From: Asterias rubens
Lineage: Eukaryota > Echinodermata > Asteroidea > Forcipulatida > Asteriidae
Reading direction: 5' to 3'
DNA: 64,000 nucleotides
Assembly (NCBI RefSeq): GCF_902459465.1
Contig: NC_047070.1
Location: 4,514,554 to 4,578,553 of the forward strand
The notes under the pieces were generated by a model that had not been told where the DNA came from, ran no database searches, and worked only from the letters and a program-made list of their open reading frames with translations. Below are positions 25,938-39,600 of the stretch, in pieces; within the stretch, counting starts at the first letter, position 1, and every line of letters begins with the position of its first letter. The translations under genes were made by a program, and so were the position numbers.

Positions 25938-28900
25938 CTAAATGATGACACTGTATGGCTTGGCTTTCTCATCCTGGAGGAATGCGTGCCATCTAACGAG
26001 TGTGAGAATCACAGCCTTGATCAAATCCAAGATGAAAACCTGGATGAGAACAGCGATGATAGAGACGGCAACCCACTCCCAGAAGACTACCGCACACATA
26101 CCGTCCACTGAGAACACCGACCACACTGTGAGTGCCATGCAAGACAAAACAACTAAGATGTGAAAAATCAGGAAGCCGATGGGTTGGTAGTATTCGGCAT
26201 AGCTCTTGATTTCAGCGGTTGGATTAGCTGCATGTGTGGCTTTGAAATACGCAAATCGTGGGCGAGCGATTTCATTGTAACTATGGCGATCTGAACACAT
26301 GCTCTTGTCTGAATTTGTGGCTTCAATTGAACGCAAGGAGGTTGAGCTTAAGCCACTGTCACCGCTGCTTGTTGGAGTGCTGTCAGGAGAGAAGTCATTG
26401 TCAGTGATGGTGGTTGACGACGACGCTGTGTACTGCGGTTCCATCTCAATGACTGTCCAGTCACTGCTGTAGTTGTTGTTCTTGTTATTGCCGTTCAAGC
26501 GAGCAGCGCATTCCAGTGGGATCACATCTTGAGCTGATGAGACGCTATCCCAGCTGTTTGAAGATGCCACACCTTTGACTGATGGCAAGTACTCAATGAG
26601 GCGGCTTGAGGATTTGAAGATAGATCCTTGGAGATGATCAACAGCGAGGTTCATGATGATGTCATCTTTTTGATCTGTGATCCTCTCTTCCTCCTCCTTT
26701 GGCATAGATTTAAAACAGGCGTTTTCATCTAAGATCTCGACACAGCTGTCATTTTCAGTGATCTCCAGTTTGTAATCATCTCCTACTTTGACCTTCGATT
26801 TAAACAGAAGTCCCCCGAGCCATTTCCTGATGCTGAAGAGAAATAACTTGCCACTTCCACTTGTCTGTACAGTCACACTTGGCACCTCAACCGCCATAGC
26901 CATGTCGATAATGTAGTCAACCGGCTTGTTATCAACTGGATCCCAGCGAACAAGTTTGGCTTTCTTCGATGTGCGCTTACTAGATTTAGCACTTGCTGGT
27001 TTCTTGGTCTTGGTCTTCTGGTTGATGAGATTCGATTCGCAGTTCTTATCTGGATCTGACTTGAGGAATACTACCTTTCCTTTTCCCATATCAGTGAACT
27101 TGTTGATGTAGCTCTTGGTGCGGATAACTTTCGCAGAGCTGATGGTGGAATCCTTGAGGGCAGAAGAGTACACTGCGAACCTTTCCCGAATGTACGCTTC
27201 ATCCTCTACGATCTTACACCGTCTAAATGACAGGTTTCCATCACCAGCCTCCAGTTGCCTGTTGGTCATCTGTCGATTAAGGGCCAAATCAGATGTTGAC
27301 GTGGCTGTGTCAACAGAATCAGGTTGCCCATATACTGTCGATTTGCGATGAGAAGTTTCACATTCTGTTGTCACATTTAGTTTGCCTATATCAGATATGC
27401 TCGTCTGTTTATACGGCATTGCTGGTTCCTGATAGAAAGGTCTGTGCGAGATACTGAAATTATCACCAGGCACGGATTCACTTGATCTCTCAGATGTTAA
27501 GGAGGTTAAACTGGACATTGAACTCGAACGACTCACAATCAAACTCCCATCTGTATGAAAATCAGTTATATCCGAGTCACAACTGGAGCTGGTGTATGCC
27601 TGATTTGAAAGAAACTGTACTCCGTACAGATCATTGTAGCCAACTGGTGCATACCCGGATGAAGTAGATGCTCCCGGGCTGTAGAATGCCCTTCCTGTTG
27701 TCCGCTTGCAAACAATGCACTTATGACAAGTGAACTTGTGAGGACATTCAAGCATGTTTTCAGGACAGATGGACTGATTGTCTCCACAGATGCCATCATA
27801 GATAAGCCTGTCGGTAGTCTTGAGGTCAGGTTTAGAATTCCTGTCAGCCTTGCCAAGTGACTTGTTCTCACTCATCACAGCCTGCCCATTGGAGGCAGTC
27901 AAGGCTTCTCCACAAGAGATGGTAATATACTTGTCACGCCCAGCCTCACTGACTGCCCCACCTTTCTTGCTGATTGTCTTACTAGATGATACACCACTGT
28001 TGATGTCTCGGTCGGTTCCAGTCATTTGTTGCTGCATTTCAGGAGCGCTGACCGACTTACGAAGAAGGCCTTCTTCAACTTCTTCACAGTCACCTTCATA
28101 GAAGTTTCCAGCTGTTGATTGAACTCGATGTGGTTCGGTACCACTGGAGTTTGAACTTCCATCCTCAGTTCGAGGAGCAATGCATGCCATAGGCAGCAAC
28201 CAGATGGTCGGTGCACCCCGGAACACCACTTCAATTACACCAACTATAACAAACACCACTGTACCAATCATAGCTGCCCGGATCACAACCGCCATGGTGA
28301 TGGTGATGTCTGTAAAACTGACGATAATGATCTCATCAAGTGACGGATTCAGGTAAAACTCAGACATAACCTGTGAGGCAAACAAGGTGTACGATATGTA
28401 TGCAAACAAACGGGTTATGTGTCGAGCACCGGTGAAGTTCCCCTCGCGCCACGGAATGAAGGTCGACGTCAACAGAAGAGCATTCTTGATGAAGTAAGCG
28501 AAGTGGCTGACACTGGGTGCTGGCTTGGCAGTGAAAGGAAGCAGCGGAAAGAGTGCTGTGATGCCTTGCTCCGGGTTGCTTGTGCACTCTTTAGAGATGA
28601 ACTTGTTCTGCGTCTTGGTGTCCAGTACATGGATGGTCTTGATCTTACTGGAAGAGAATATGAAAAGAAAACTTGATAAGTGATGACAAATAAGCGAGAT
28701 TTGAATCAACAACCTCCTGATAACTGTGCCCAAGAGTTAAAAATATAAAAATTATACAAAAGGAAGAGATTTAATCAATTAAGATTAGAATTAGGACAAG
28801 AAAGTATGACACTTGACTCACATATCATATTCCCCTTTGAAGAGTCCACAGAGGCAGCTCCAGATGTTGGAAGAGGGAATCTGCCTGGAGTTGAGTCCTC

Positions 28901-31900
28901 TGCTCATTGAAGGATACTTCATCTCCACGGCAACGAGCTTACCAATGGAGTGAGTTGTTGTTATCATCTTCTGCTCCGACTTCTTACCGAGAGTCAGATC
29001 AAAAGGAGTCCTGAACAAAAAAGGTCCAAATAAAAATAGAAACAATCATCAATGTTCGAGAAATAAATAAATGATATTTGAATGACTTTAAAATTGAGGA
29101 AAAAAATGACTAAAAATGTTTCAGAATTAATTAAACTTAATTTAAAACTCCTGTTTATTCAAAAGTTTATAAACTTTTCAAAATAATACACAACAAAAAT
29201 TAATTTAAGAAGTAACCTTGCATCCAGTTTTACAAAAAGAAAGAAAACAAAATGAGTATGTAAGCATTTTCTAGAAACCGGACACACAAGTAGAACAAGA
29301 ACGGACAGACAAACAAACTGAAGAGACAGAAATGAAGAAAATGCTGAAAAATCCCCCTCCAAAGGTTCCGTTCTACTTTTTATAGTTTGAACCCAAGTTT
29401 TGACATCATCAAATTTACTTTCTTTTCAAGTCCAAGAAAGGCTTCAAAGTTTTGAGTGGTCAACTTACCAGTTGCTGAAGCCAAAAGTTCCCCGGAGTCT
29501 CACAAGACGTTGGTTTGTGCTTGCACCAGAGGAGGAGCTGGGCTTTGCACACCAAGGGGTACGGCCAGCATACGCTATGTCAATGACATAGGTTCGTTCC
29601 TTTCTTGCTCTATTCCTTCCGATGGTAGGGGGAGGAGGAGGCCAGGAATGGTTGCTCTGAAATGATGGATGGAAGAGAGAGGGTTAATGTTTGAGAAAGA
29701 TGGACAGGGGAGACTAAAAGATGTCTTAGGATGTTATTGGCTGGAATTGATGGGGTGATATGGGGATATTTAGGGGGGTTGAAAGATTCCAAGAAGATTG
29801 AGACTCTAATCAGTTTAGAGCAGAGAGCTGCCAGCATTTACATCATACAATCAGAGAGATATTGCACAGCAATCAGGGGATGTTAAGAATCATACCCAAG
29901 GGCCAACAGAATATGAAAAAAAATCTATATCAAGGAGATAAAAGGAAAAGATTGGTGCATTTTCAGGAAACGCTTTGCAGAATCAAGGAGAGTTGGCAGC
30001 TCCATTAGAGGAAAACAACCTTTGCATTAAGAAAACTCATGAAGCAAACACACACTTTATACAGGCATAATATGGTCTTTAAAAAAAACTGAAGTAAATT
30101 TGTATGTGGTATGAGGGCTGGCCTAGATGGTGTTGGCTATCATAGACTTTTCAGGCTATTCAATTACAATATGTCTGGGGTTTTTGGGGTTTTTTTTTTT
30201 CAAAGGAAAAGGAATCAGAAGTTACAATTAATTATATAGATGAACATCAAGCCTCTTTATTGTAACTCTTAATTGTAATTATTTATTGTGGGTATAAACT
30301 TTAGTTCGCTTGTTGATAATGAGCACAAACAAGGTACGAACTAACAACTGTTCATCTAGGGCAATTATCAATTTGAAAATATCACTTGTAAACCAGAATA
30401 TTTTGGTTTTTTATTTCAATTCAGAGAAAACAAAAAGCTAACCTTCTTAACCTGTCGGAGATCTTGCAGAAAGGCCAAGAGCATGAGCAGTCCGAAGCCA
30501 GCGGCAATCGGAACTGCAGTAATGAAGACGATGTCCAGCCAGTCAATAGTTGAGAGGCAGTCTTCATCAACCGGGGCAGTAGTGGTACTAGTGCCCTGGG
30601 AAGGACCCTGGATGGTACTCAGGGTCGGGGAACTGTGGAAAACAAATATATTTAATTTGCAATATTTTAATACACAGAGGATTTAACAAAACAATTTGTG
30701 CTATGTTGTTTTATAATAGATAGATAGATAGATATATAGATAGATAGATAAAATGGTTTCTTATAAAAATGTCCTCGCAGCACAAAGGCTGAATAACAAT
30801 CAATATTTTACATTAATTTAAAAATTGAAATTAAATAGGAGGCACAATGGTAATAAAAAAATAGGTGGAATAGTTAAGCCACTCCCCTAAATTTAAAAAC
30901 ATTGCACATTGAAATTAAATTAATTTAACTCAAATATGGTATGACAATAAAACAAAAACAGCAGACAAGAATTGAAAGTGTTATAATCAAGAAAAACAAG
31001 CGAAAGACCAATAAAAATCTGGACAACAATTAGATAAAAGCAGACCATTGAGTGAATTTGTATTTTACAACATTAAAAATTGAGCCACATGGCTAGAGGT
31101 GGTAAAAATATAGAAAGAATTCTGCTCTGCTGTCGACATACAAATCATCTGTCCTTACTCTATGTACGAATGCAGTAACAAAGCCATTATACTGTTGATA
31201 CTTATATCACACAGGCTGTATCATGGGAATAGCCCTTGTCTTAATTCATTTCATTAATCATTTATTAGGCCAATGTGTTAGAGTATCACTTCACTGAGGC
31301 AATGGAGGCATTGCCCCTAGTCATTGCCTTGTTGCCCATCGGAATGTTCCAGTACACATTATTTTTTTCCTTTATGAGTATGAGGTGCTATTTTACTTTC
31401 AAATTCAAACATATTGTATTTTCTCTTTATTTATATAGACCGATGAGATTGATAAAAAGTAAAATCAATTGCATGGAAATGAATTGAACTTTCACATTTT
31501 GGTTTTAAGTTTGTAACTTTATATGTTTAATAAATTGTTAAAAGTTTAACACATTTAATCCTAGTTTGATTGGCATCATCTTTTACCACCTGGGCCCAAT
31601 TTCATAGAGCTGCTAAGCATGAATTTTCGTCCTTGATAAAAACAGGATTACCAACCAAATTTCCACGTGATTTTCAGGATTTGCAAACAACAGCTGAAAA
31701 AAAGCCTGAATACCATCAACAAGCAATATGCAACCAATTGAAATTTGGTTGGTAATCCTGTTTTTATCGAGGAAGAAATTTCATGCTAAGCAAATTGTTG
31801 TGCTTGGCAGCTCTATGAAATTTGGCCCTGACCACAGCACCTTGTTAACCGTACCGTTACATAAATTCACAAAGACTGGAATTAAACTTAGTTAGGCCTA

Positions 31901-32451
31901 ACTAAACTATACAAAATACATATGTAGAAAAATAATATAAAAAGTTCCAAGACATAACATAGGAACTTTGTGATACACGCTATTGCTAGGTAGTACGTTT
32001 TTGTTAACTTTCTTTTTTACTTAAAAATTAAAGTTGGCCATAATTTCAGAAATGGAAAATAAGTCTTTTGGACAGACATTTATTGGTTGAGTAAAATTTT
32101 ACAGTTTACATTTCCTGCAAAAGTATGGTAAGCCACATAGTCATTAAATAAAAATTGTGTTACTGTAATTAATATGTCTGGAGTTGGTAAGTCTGGATGT
32201 TTATAAAGATGAAATAGTCAGAAGGCTTTTTTGAATAAAAATGATTATAACTTTTTAATAACACGAGTCACAACAATGAATGAAGTTGAAACAAAACATT
32301 GCCTTATTTTAATTTTATTTTTTATATTTTGAGATAGGAGGGAAAATTTTCAACATTAATTGTTTTAAAACATAGAAACAAAAATAACTTACCAAACAGT
32401 CGCAGTGACTGCAGTCCCGAAAAGTATCGCAATACTCAGGAAAAGTTGCAT
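25938..32451 (-). CDS. Polycystin-1-like protein with PLAT domain and five TM segments, no channel domain
   Basis: Five minus-strand exons: 32393-32451 (ATG first), 30443-30632, 29469-29656, 28822-29010 and 25938-28647 (ends TAG). Phases join, giving 3336 nt and 1111 aa. Order: signal peptide (about 1-18), a very short Thr-rich ectodomain, TM1 (about 52-76), a PLAT/LH2 domain (about 100-230, with ITTTHSIGKLVAVEMKYPS and IKTIHVLDTKTQNKF), TM2 (about 286-306) preceded by FTGARHITRLF, TM3 (about 326-350), a cytoplasmic loop of roughly 670 residues, TM4 (about 1033-1056), TM5 (about 1066-1090) and a 20-residue tail. The TM2/TM3 and TM4/TM5 blocks follow the pattern of PKD1-family TM2-TM5 (FTr-Q-R before TM2; W-x11-Q-x6-K in TM5). 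Missing compared with PKD1: PKD repeats, REJ and GAIN/GPS regions, and TM6-TM11. The loop has a Cys cluster (C-x6-C-x5-C-x2-C-x2-C near 503-522) that could bind metal. Function is unknown; a scaffold or regulatory role at membranes is a guess. An alternative donor for exon 2 at 30452 would remove three residues in frame. Confidence 0.85.
30716..30749 (+). repeat. (atag)n microsatellite
   Basis: A short imperfect ataG-type tetranucleotide run in intron 1 of the polycystin-like gene. Confidence 0.9.
31592..31828. mobile_element. gggccc-type foldback MITE
   Basis: Complete copy in intron 1 of the polycystin-like gene: gggcccaatttcatagagct ... agctctatgaaatttggccc, with inner arms aacaggattaccaaccaaat pairing. 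Confidence 0.85.
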
Positions 32452-32544
32452 TCGTATCGAAGTAAATTCACACACGAACAAAAAAGGCGTCCACACTGAA
32501 AATTCAGAATAAACGCAACTGGCGTTTCTAGGGTCGACTTCCGC

Positions 32545-32553
32545 TTTTTATAC
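32545..32553 (-). promoter_or_regulatory. TATA box of the polycystin-1-like gene
   Basis: On the minus strand the sequence reads TATAAAAAG about 95 bases before the ATG, which puts transcription start near 32520 and leaves a 5' UTR of about 70 bases. A GC-rich palindromic run (gccggccggc, about 32561-32571) lies just upstream. No other gene in the window has so clear a TATA box. Spacing is inferred, not measured. Confidence 0.6.
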
Positions 32554-32559
32554 CACACC

Positions 32560-35500
32560 GCCGGCCGGCCGGAGAAATGCGTAGCAACGAGTGACGTGAC
32601 AATCATTTTTATCTCCTGCAAAATACTCTTTCAAGCAAGTTTTCACGGTCATACATTTACACAACTTTGTTTGGGTATTTACCTCGTCATATATGGATTT
32701 ATATTTTCAAACTTTGGCTTACCGAATATTACCATTGCCGATATTTTCCATCTTGCATTGTCTTTGGCGAATGAAAATTATTGAGAAAAATAGTTGTTCT
32801 GCCAACTTCCAAAAAGTATAACTTTTCGCAAGGAGTTCTGGGAGACTTTAACATGTTGCGCAAAAGAGGGCGCACTTTAGGTAAACAAACACAAACTTTC
32901 GTAGGCGTCGCGCGATATTCAAGCGACCGCAGTCAACATTACAAGTCACTGACAATGTTTGAGGATTACATAGGGTTTTCCCCAAAGATATAAGTGTTCT
33001 TTAAGTCTGTGGTTTTCCCCAAGCCATTTTCAGTCATAAAACCATCAATTCAGACTTATTTTTTAACGCCCAAAGTAATCAGAAAAGCAGCGCCGAAACT
33101 AGGACTAAAATTTTAGGGGGTGTGGGGGAATAGAACAAGGGGTGCACAATTAATACTTTTATAGGGTAGTTGACTTCTGGTTTAAAACTGCAGTTGCATT
33201 TCATCTTAAACACAAGCTTCTATTCAACAAAACAAACACATTGTTTGTAATGGAAAACATTTTTTAAGTTACAAAATAGTAGCATTTCACTCCAGTAATC
33301 CATATTTCAAATGGCATTCATTGGGGCCAAGGAGGGGATGGGACATCAATTTATACCCCTGGAGCAAGTAAAAAATCAATCTTGAATGAGCAAATTACAA
33401 CCAAATGTAAAATTTATCAATATCACACAAACTTCTAATTGTAGAGACTTCTACCACATAATGACAGCATTATTTTCTTAGGACAAAATGAAACTTTTGA
33501 GGCGGTACTGTTCAATTTCAACACACATCAGTAGAAGTTTTATTGACAGGACTGATAATGTATAAATCAATTGTTTACATCAATAACTGCTTTATAACAC
33601 ACAAAATGAGATGCAACATTAGAAACAACCCTTTGTCAATAGTATTTACATTACAATCTGATGACACTATTTGACCTTTCAAGTTCAAAGGTCAGATTCA
33701 AAAGTTGTCCATTGATCTTTGACGTCATATTGAAACGTTATTAAAATAAAGTACAAAAACTGTGGGAGTTTTTTTCATTATAAATATTGATTCTTCTTAA
33801 AGCTATTCAAATGATAAACCAAAAATTGTAGCATAGTTAAACTTATAAACGATAAACAGTTCCCTTCATTGGTTTCCCGCTCTCATTTTTTTTCTTCACA
33901 GTACTTAAATGATCTTGGAATTCACCCCAACCCATCTGGAGTCAAACAAAATTCCACATTGATGACCTCAATTCAAAACCTCAACCTCCAAAACCAGCAA
34001 AACAAATGCGCGACTCGCTATATAAACAAAAAGTCAAAGGAAAATTTCAAGATACTCCACGACTATGCCAACAGAACCTCCTTGACATTTCCTTTGAGTT
34101 GCAGAAACTTTCTTTATTGTGTTCTCAAGGATTGTAAATTTCTTGTGGAAACACGTCGTACAAAAAGGGTTCATCAGATAAAACAAAAAAGCCTTCCAAA
34201 CCGCAGATCCCCCAAAAGCCAAATTAGTTAACTTCAATAAATAATCATTATTAAATAATCGGCAAGTTTTACTCAAAATTGGCTTTAAATACAGAGGTTA
34301 TCCCAATATTTACCTGGAAGAAACCTGATTTTGCGTGCATAAAACAACCAAAACAACTCCCACAATTATCCAATCAAAATTACATTTAGACTATAATTAT
34401 TACAGTATGTTTGTATGTACATAAATCTTTAGATTGTGCCTTACAGATATATATAGTATGTACACCTAGGGACTATTTCTACACACGTTTGCTAGCCTTA
34501 TCAAAATACACGTATGAGGTGTCTAACACGTTGCAACTCAAAATATTCTTGGCGGATAAGGTTTCTATCAGCTTTCTGATGAGCATAAATCATATAAATT
34601 CATTCCACAAGTTAACATTGTTTCATTTTCACAAATTGGATATCATTCCTTCACACACGAACGACCATAATTGCAGTTTGTTAACAGTTATGAAAGAAGG
34701 GCAATTCATGGTCGCCATTTGACAAAAGTTTAACAAACTTTCTGGAGGTTGACTAGTATTTGTTTTTAATTTGCTGTCACCCAAAACAGGTTGTGTGTAA
34801 GAGTGATGCGTGTGTGATAGTGCCCTCTGTTGGTGATATATTGAAAATAAGAAACGCACTACACAATAAGATGGGTAATAACAAGGCAAACCGGTAATGA
34901 TCATAGATTTTTTCCACCATACCAACGACTCAGCAAGGAATCCTAGGAAACTTCTGAGATGTTAATTGGCTTTTGAGGTTTCTTTTCTTCAATTGACTGG
35001 CCTTACCTAACAATCCAGCTTTTGTTTCAACCACAGCTCGATTGTGACTTCCAAATAACATCAACATTGCCATCACATCCTGCACCACTAGCCACAGCAA
35101 AAGTCACTCACAATCCCAGGCCTCGAAACTAATACATGGCATGGCACCTACGAAAATTGTCGTGGTGCCATTATGTTTTTGCTGTGGTGGCCTTTGCAAG
35201 GTTCCAATAGAAATTTACATTTACCTCATAGAAGTGGCCTTTACAAGAGATATTGATGTACCCCTTCAAAAGAGAAGTTTAAGGCTTGCAATCATGACAC
35301 ACATACTCAGAACTGCATTACCTATAAACATTTATCATGTTGCCGCCATCTTGATTTTCTCTTGTTCAAATCAATGTAACCAAACTGAGGCTGGAAGGGG
35401 AATTGGTCTGGTTCCTTTTTGCACAGTGAATAACAACATCCATTTGTGTTGTTATATACAGGGAACATTACCAAGATGGTGGCAGCGTAATAAAGGTCTA

Positions 35501-36684
35501 TTGCCCAAATCAATGAAATCATCTTCACAATAATCTCATGGTTGTGCCCCCTTTTTGAGTCATTATCCCCATGTGCTTTTTTTAACAGTGTCGTGCAGTT
35601 TACTTGACACATGGACACACACTAGTTTTATGTACAATTGACTCCCAAAATGGTGAGCATGGTACACGGTAGCCATGTCTGACCCTGGTGCAAGGGGGTC
35701 AATCGAAAACACTGAAAGACTACCACTGTAAAACATTCAGACATCCACTTGAACGAAAAATGTTCAGTCAATTTACCCGAAAACAAAAAACTGTCTACTC
35801 TGTGCTGCTGGTATAAAACACATGTACTGGTCTGAACTACTATTAGGAACCCTGTATTTGTTATCGCTACATAGCATCCATGGAACTGAGTACTCCTTGC
35901 CAGAATTTCATAAAGCCTGCGGGGACAAAACGTTGCTAAAAACATTTGCTTGGCAAAAATAGGTTACCAGCCAGAATATCATAAAGTAACCATTGCTATG
36001 ACGTGTACCCCGGTTGTTTCTTGCTTAGCCAAGGTATTTGCTAAGCAGAATTTCTGCTTGACAGCTTAATGAAAATAATTTGGCCCTGCCCATTGCCCAA
36101 ACATCAAGAAAGCACTCATCAGGGTTCAAAGAGCAACAAATCTTTAATTTTGTTAAACCCTGCAGTGAGGCCGCGAGGGACGTGTTTTGTTGCAACGCTC
36201 CTATGGTACATCGTCATAACATGCTGAGAAGCCTGTTTCGCCTGTTTCAATGCCTTTTTTGAAAATAACATGTTGTTAACATGTCCAGGTATTTGCCTGG
36301 GTAAGTATGAGCTTATTTGTTTGCTACATTAAGTTTTATAATTTGGTTTCATCTACTACTGATAGTATTGGCATACCGATTTTGGTACACAAAGGATGCT
36401 GGCAGTTTTTTCCTGCCCCTCCCTAACCAAATCCCTCACACCCCCACTAAGACAAGTGGCATGGTCCAGCTTAGGATATCATGGCCTACAAGCTGTTCAG
36501 TGTGTTTGATGTGGTTAAGACAATAGAAATATTCAAACATGTCAGCATGTGCTCTCAATGAGTATGACCCTCATTGAAGGGTTTTAAAGTTTTACTGAGT
36601 AGGTCCCAAACATGGCACAGATTTTCTCCGCAGCTTCTCTTCCGTGTGACACTGTCTGACCAGGGGCAACTAGAAAAAAACGAT
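32560..36684. other. Intergenic region between polycystin-like gene and TACC stop
   Basis: About 4.1 kb with the polycystin-like promoter at its left end and presumably the TACC 3' UTR at its right. From 32600 to 35000 I recognise nothing. A palindromic element lies at 35334-35501 and a decayed gggccc-type MITE around 35895-36088. Open frames here have no protein-like composition. Confidence 0.6.
35334..35501. mobile_element. Palindromic element, gccgccatcttg ends
   Basis: tgttgccgccatcttgatt at left and accaagatggtggcagcgt at right pair approximately. Confidence 0.5.
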
Positions 36685-39600
36685 TTATTTATTCTCAGCG
36701 ATCTTTACGATGAGCTCGTCACAGATGTTCGTCAGCTCAGCGTTCTCTTTTGTCTGGTGAAAGCAAAAAATAATAACAAATTAATTAGTTTAAAAATTAA
36801 CCTTTTCATGGGAAAGTTTGACTGCTCTAGAGATGATACCACAAGACAAGTTTGTTTTAGAATACATTTATCCTAGGCAATAAAACTACTGCAAATATAC
36901 GCTTGTGATTTTTAATTTTTTTCCACAGGATTCGGGAAAGTACTGAGTATACAGTGCTAACACACTTAGGTGTATATGGGTGCAAAACCAAAATTATCAT
37001 TCTTTATCCCCTGATGCAAATTTAACATCTATTATGCTTCAAATATAATTCTAATAACTACTTTTCTATGTAAGGGATTCTTTGTCAAAGCGCCTTTGAA
37101 TATACATGAATACTGGCACTATATGAATTATTTTGATTGATTGACTACTTTTAAAATGAACATACAGGCCAAGAAACTAAAAGCTTGAGTTAAACAAAAA
37201 ACAAGAAGAAAACTAAATATCTAACTGCCAAAATAAAGCACTGGAAAATATGAGTTATTAAATACAAGTATTATTTGCAAAACAGAATAACTAGATTGAG
37301 AGTATAGTTTCTGAAATGCACATTTGAAATTTGCACAATATAAATTAATAAATGTATTCATGCATGATACTTTGTCCCTGGAAAAAAGTAGGAATAGACC
37401 TTATGCACATGACGTCATTTTAGTACGGCGCCCTCGCCTTGAGATCAAAAGGAGGTTGTTCATTGGCAAAACTATGTGCGTGTCGATTGTTTTGTCACCG
37501 TTTGACCTCAAAGATGGCGGCTGGATGACGTCAATGCATAAGGTCTATATATTTACAAGGACTGAGGTACATTGTACACACATTGTACACATAGTGAAGG
37601 CTTTAATCCACATTTTAACAATAATAATAACAAAAGCTTTATTCAATGATGGTAACCATGACACCAAAAGATGATTTTCAATGGGGCATCCGTAAAAAGT
37701 ACAATCGATATACATGCAAAAGAAGTACGAATAAGATATAACATTACAAGAAGGAAATAAAAAAGGGTGGATAAAATTGCAAAGAACAAACTTTAAAAAG
37801 GCAAGCAATGGTAGTACATGTAACACCACACAAAAACAAAGTAAACACATAGTTCACCATAAAAGCAGCACAATCATGGTGCAACGACATGACAAATTTG
37901 AATAACAGGGTCAATATTTAACAGCACACACTAAAAAAAACCAGACCAGCCAGAACAACCCTTTTCAGTCCAGTCCAAACTTTGACCAAAATCGGTCAGA
38001 GGTGGTCCAAAATGACACACCAACGCAGCCCTGACCAGTCTAGCTCAGGGGCAAATTTCACACAGGTGCTAAAGCAAAAAATTTGCTTAAGCACAAAAAT
38101 AGCTTGCTTATTTTACAAATGTTACTGGCCAAAATGTTATGCCATATACATTGCTTGTGACTGGTCTTTAGCTGTTGTTTACCTAGCACAACAATTGAGT
38201 GGAGTCTTGGCCGGTAATCTGATTTTACTAAGCAAGTATTTTTTTGCTTTAGCAAAATTTTGTGCTTAAGCAGCTCCATGAAATTGGGCCCTGGTTACTC
38301 TAATCATCAATTCAGGGTCCAATTTCATGGCTCTGCTTACCGCCAAATTCTGCAATAATGATCATCGTTCTCGCTTGCATGGCAAGCGCCAAATTTCTGC
38401 GCTATCTGTGTAAGCATAGAATGCCTAGTTGCATGGAGTAAGCATGCGCACAAGCCAAAATTCCCTGATATACGCTTGAAATAAGTGCAGAATTCCCTGC
38501 TTCCACAAGCAACGATTCTTTGTTTATAGTAAACAGAGCCATGAAATTTGGCCAAGAGCACACTACAAATTCATTTCTAGATTGAACTGATGGCAATTAT
38601 ACAACCCATGTTTAAGATGCTGCATTCAAGTATGTTGAAAGGTGAAAGGGTTTATGATAGCTTTCAATTTAATTCACTTCAATTAAAGTAAACATTTATT
38701 TCATACTACTCTTCTCAAGATAATGTATACAAAATATTACATAGAAGAGCAAAATAATAAGCACAGAGGATGGAGGGAAGAAATTAATCTATGCAAACCA
38801 AAATAAACACAGTATTAAGCCAAGGCTTGTAGAAGACAGCCTAGACAGACAAACTACAAACAGGTAAACGAGAAAACATGACCCCAAAAACGACTGGGTT
38901 GCTATGAGAGAAATAATGTATAACCTAGCAGGGCTAAAGCAAATGGCTGATGGCTGATTTAACATCCAACCTTCTCCAGCAAAAACAGATGCATCTTGCT
39001 CTGTTACTGTAAGCAGTCGCACCCATTACCTTTTGTTCTATCGTCTTCTCCATACTGTCCACCTTCATCGTTTCCCTCTTGACTGCGGCCTGCAGAGCCG
39101 TCAGCTCACCCTCGTAGCTTTTCTTCACCATGTCAATTTGATTATTGGCCCTTTTGGATGACAGAAATAGTTTAGATTAGTTTATAACCTCAGGGATGTG
39201 AACAGATCAGATCAACGATCCTCCAACCTCATCATTTCTAGTCTTCAATTTGATTCTTACTTTTCTATTTTCTCCTCAGCATGTGTCTTCAATGTCTGAT
39301 ATCTTTGCTCTTTATTCTTGAGTTTTGCCTGGTAGTCTACAACACACTTCTTCAAGACTTCTTCATTCTGTTGATAGAAAACAAGATTTCAAGAAAATTT
39401 TACACAAATACACAAATTTGGGTATATTTCTTATTAAAAGGCAAAGTATACTTTTGGCTTTTGGAGCAGTGCGACAGTTTTTCTGTTTTTTCTCAGTAAA
39501 GTAGGCAACTATCATGTGTGCTTTTATTGCATCTTTCTTGAAAATTGTGCCCATAAATCAGCATAACATTGACAAAACCCCAACAATGACACTACAATGT

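Noticed and set aside
33869..34231. 120-codon open frame in the intergenic region
   Set aside because: Low-complexity composition, no recognisable domain, no splice or promoter context.
35141..35533. 130-codon open frame
   Set aside because: It runs across a palindromic repeat element and has no protein-like pattern.
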